Shown piece after piece: positions 11,569 through 13,281 of a DNA stretch of 13,281 nt. Made by a program: the position numbers and the translations under genes. This stretch comes from Bacillota bacterium (lineage in GTDB: Bacteria; Bacillota; Clostridia; TANB77; CAG-465). The stretch lies in contig JAEYPQ010000087.1 of the NCBI GenBank assembly GCA_023410645.1, positions 1-13,281 on the forward strand. The letters run 5' to 3'. A model generated the notes under the pieces. That model had not been told where the DNA came from, did not search any database, and saw nothing but the letters and a program-made list of their open reading frames with translations. Every line of letters begins with the position of its first letter. The stretch's first letter is position 1.

Positions 11569-11620
11569 TTGACAACAGAGGTATAAAAGGGGTACAATAT
11601 AAATATGAAAGGGGTGCAAT
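11569..11620 (+). promoter_or_regulatory. Promoter of the surface-protein operon with a repeated 13-bp operator
   Basis: Consensus TTGACA (11569-11574), 18-bp spacer, TACAAT (11593-11598). AAAGGGGTACAAT (11586-11598) and AAAGGGGTGCAAT (11608-11620) are 22 bp apart, two turns. The first covers the -10 and the second supplies the ribosome site, so a bound repressor would block both steps. Confidence 0.72.
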
Positions 11621-11622
11621 AA

Positions 11623-11841
11623 ATGGCTACTAAATCGTATCAAACTACAAAGAGAAATTTCAGATGTCCGGATGATGAATGGGACAAGCTAGAAGAGACA
11701 GTTAATTTTTTTGGCTTTGAAAGTAAATCAGATATTATTCTTTATTTAATCAAAAAGTTGAACAGAAAGAGAGAGGAGGAACAAGTTAAAGGAAGAGAGA
11801 AAGACAAGTTTGACAGACTGATAGCAGATATCAAGAAATAA
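11623..11841 (+). CDS. Small RHH regulator heading the surface-protein operon
   Basis: Predicted 72 aa; AAAGGGG 8 nt before ATG. Residues 9-47 form the RHH fold: strand KRNFRCPDDEWDKLEETV, turn FFGFESK, helix SDIILYLIKKL; then a charged helical tail (NRKREEEQVKGREKDKF). First gene after the TTGACA/TACAAT promoter, so autoregulation through the 13-bp direct repeats is the natural inference. No terminator separates it from the next four genes. Confidence 0.8.
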   Translation: MATKSYQTTKRNFRCPDDEWDKLEETVNFFGFESKSDIILYLIKKLNRKREEEQVKGREKDKFDRLIADIKK

Positions 11842-11919
11842 AAAATAGCCATGCACCTTTTCGAATACACAGCTAAACCTTCGCAAGTTTAGTATAACTC
11901 AAAAATAGGAGTGATACAA

Positions 11920-12171
11920 ATGAAAGAGTACAAATATCAAATGATGAATTTTTATGATCAAGAAGTTGGAGCAATTAACTATACTAATTATTACGCTATG
12001 AGAGAAAGAGTTTTTCAAGAGCTTGAAGCTCTTGGAGAGATTAGAACAAAACTGAAAATTATAAGAGCATTATTTAGAAAAAATACTCAAATTATCCTTA
12101 CTACGCTAGAGCGTGAAGACTATGGCTGTGATGTAGGTTATATAGTTTCAATTAATGTGAAAGACAACTAA
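11920..12171 (+). CDS. Hypothetical 83-aa protein
   Basis: ATG at 11920 is chosen: AGGAG (11907-11911) is 8 nt upstream and overlaps the alternative GTG at 11911. The product opens MKEYKYQMMNFYDQEVGAINYTNYYAM, then a basic helical middle (RERVFQELEALGEIRTKLKIIRALFRK) and ends DYGCDVGYIVSINVKDN. No signal peptide. I recognise no family. It ends 18 bp before the stalk-domain gene. Confidence 0.7.
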   Translation: MKEYKYQMMNFYDQEVGAINYTNYYAMRERVFQELEALGEIRTKLKIIRALFRKNTQIILTTLEREDYGCDVGYIVSINVKDN

Positions 12172-12189
12172 AAACAGGGGGGATTTTGT

Positions 12190-13149
12190 ATGATGAAAAA
12201 ATTAAAAGCAAGTTTAATAGTATTAGTAAGTTTATTAGGTGTCAGCTCTCTGCAAGCTGGCACTATCACAAAGGTAAATTTAAACGGACAAAAGATATTC
12301 ATGAGTGAGCTACCAACTGTTAAAAATGGCACTACATATGTTGATGTAACAAGTCTAGAGAAAGCCTTAGGGGTAGAAATTAGTAATTCAGTGAAAACAA
12401 TGCCTGTTCGTGAAGTTGCTAATAAAGTAGGGGCAAAGCTTGAATTTGATAAGAGTACAAACACAGTAAATCTTACTTATCAGCTAAAGGGGGAGACGGA
12501 TCTATTTGGTAGATTGATAAGAAGTACTAATTTACCTAAGAATGCAAAAGAATATAAATACATTCTTTCAAGTGTTCCTAATGCGCTTTATGAAGGTAAA
12601 TTGAGATATGAGAAAATGGATTGGTCAATAAAGCCAGTTGAGGGAGATCATTTTATTAGACCTAAAAATATGGACACGTTAGACTATTTTACAGCAGAGA
12701 ATATAAATAATTGGGTTTCAAGATTAGAGAAAAACCTTGATTTAAGGCTTAATGTAAGTTATAAGACGGTTAATTCAAATTGGGCGAATGAGTTAGTAGA
12801 GACATATCCTACATCACACAAAGACTCATATGTAGTAGATATTAAAGAGTATATGAGTTACATCAAGAACAATAATATCGAAGTTGTAGGGGATTATTAT
12901 GTTGAGCCTAGCACATTCTATTCTTGTAACGGTACATATGTAAGAGTATATGTGAAATTTAAGATCAGCAGCAATAAGGTCAAAGAAGCTAGTTTGTATC
13001 AGCAATACGATTATAAGATAAAAACAAATACCTGGTACGAGGGATATGCAGATTTGAGCATAGGGACTAACGTGTACAACAGTTCTATGCAAGAGTTATG
13101 GGTTGATTATGATACTATAACTCTTAACGTCAAAGCCTGCGGCAAATAG
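12190..13149 (+). CDS. Secreted protein with N-terminal copper-amine-oxidase-N (stalk) domain
   Basis: Predicted 319 aa, G-rich ribosome site (12177-12182) 7 nt before ATG; a second ATG follows at once. Signal peptide MMKKLKASLIVLVSLLGVSSLQAG, cleavage probable after LQA (residue 23). Residues about 28-97 carry the PF07833 pattern: VNLNGQKIFMSELPTVKNG, TYVDVTSLEKALGVEIS, then MPVREVANKVGAKLEF and NTVNLTY. The remaining about 220 residues are Tyr/Asn-rich and strand-like, with two Cys late (SCNGTY and KACGK) that could form a disulfide outside the cell; no family recognised. Its stop overlaps the ribosome site of the gene continuing at position 7, so it is coexpressed with the tandem paralogs. 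The other stalk protein (2882) has the domain at the opposite end. Confidence 0.86.
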   Translation: MMKKLKASLIVLVSLLGVSSLQAGTITKVNLNGQKIFMSELPTVKNGTTYVDVTSLEKALGVEISNSVKTMPVREVANKVGAKLEFDKSTNTVNLTYQLKGETDLFGRLIRSTNLPKNAKEYKYILSSVPNALYEGKLRYEKMDWSIKPVEGDHFIRPKNMDTLDYFTAENINNWVSRLEKNLDLRLNVSYKTVNSNWANELVETYPTSHKDSYVVDIKEYMSYIKNNNIEVVGDYYVEPSTFYSCNGTYVRVYVKFKISSNKVKEASLYQQYDYKIKTNTWYEGYADLSIGTNVYNSSMQELWVDYDTITLNVKACGK

Positions 13150-13281
13150 GAGCTGATACCATGAAGAAAAAAGATAATAGAAATAAAGTGACAGGGAGAA
13201 TGGGAGTAATAGGCACAAGGGTAAGTGGGTTGATTATTTTGTTAATCATAGTGGCACCAATTTTGATGATAGCAGGTCCTA

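Noticed and set aside
12168..13092. Minus-strand ORFs opposite the stalk-domain gene
   Set aside because: Shadow frames of a signal-peptide protein with clear PF07833 pattern; no start signals.

Overview
The window is one complete circular molecule read slightly past its own start. Bases 1-127 recur exactly at 13155-13281, so the real element is a circle of 13,154 bp. Low GC, strong AGGAGG-type ribosome sites, long-stem bidirectional terminators, copper-amine-oxidase-N ('stalk') domain surface proteins and a ParA/ribbon-helix-helix (RHH) partition pair together suggest a plasmid of a low-GC Firmicute, most likely a Clostridia member. The genus cannot be told from sequence alone. I see no recognisable Rep, relaxase, integrase, transposase or antibiotic-resistance gene.

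Layout around the circle. (a) 11569 -> junction -> 1442 is one + strand operon: a TTGACA/TACAAT promoter with a repeated operator-like 13-mer, a 72-aa RHH protein, an 83-aa unknown, a secreted stalk-domain protein, then two tandem paralogous membrane-anchored or secreted proteins, closed by a perfect 29-bp stem. (b) 1443-2881 has no ordinary gene. It holds a small locus of two convergent promoters meeting at a shared bidirectional terminator (1456-1832), then about 800 nt of densely paired, more GC-rich sequence (about 1915-2715) that looks like a large ornate noncoding RNA. (c) 2882-3796 (+) is a secreted protein with a C-terminal stalk domain. It converges on a minus-strand operon (5424 -> 3966) encoding a secreted metzincin-type zinc protease and a membrane-anchored protein resembling the chaperone part of SurA/PrsA. 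(d) 5948-7228 is the partition locus: ParA, a small RHH partner, three clusters of an 8-bp-phased AACTAGAA-type repeat, and the decayed relic of a second RHH gene. (e) 7804-9584 is an accessory block: a secreted glycine-rich protein diverging from a three-helix membrane peptide across an 18-bp inverted repeat, then a probable PBECR4/BECR-fold nuclease-like protein. (f) 9622-11503 holds a compact RNA element with mutually exclusive helices, a 99-aa unknown, a VbhA-antitoxin-like protein with no Fic partner, and an RHH regulator with its own repeated operator. The last two genes are flanked by inverted copies of a palindromic site, CTATTCGG-TATATA-CCGAATAG.

The plasmid appears to invest in maintenance (ParA/RHH, possible toxin-antitoxin-like elements), in secreted or surface proteins (two stalk-domain proteins, protease, tandem paralogs, possible bacteriocin-like pair) and in RNA. 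The most unusual feature is the large structured RNA on an element with no visible replication gene. A fourth cluster of the partition-type octamers sits inside the terminal helix of that RNA.
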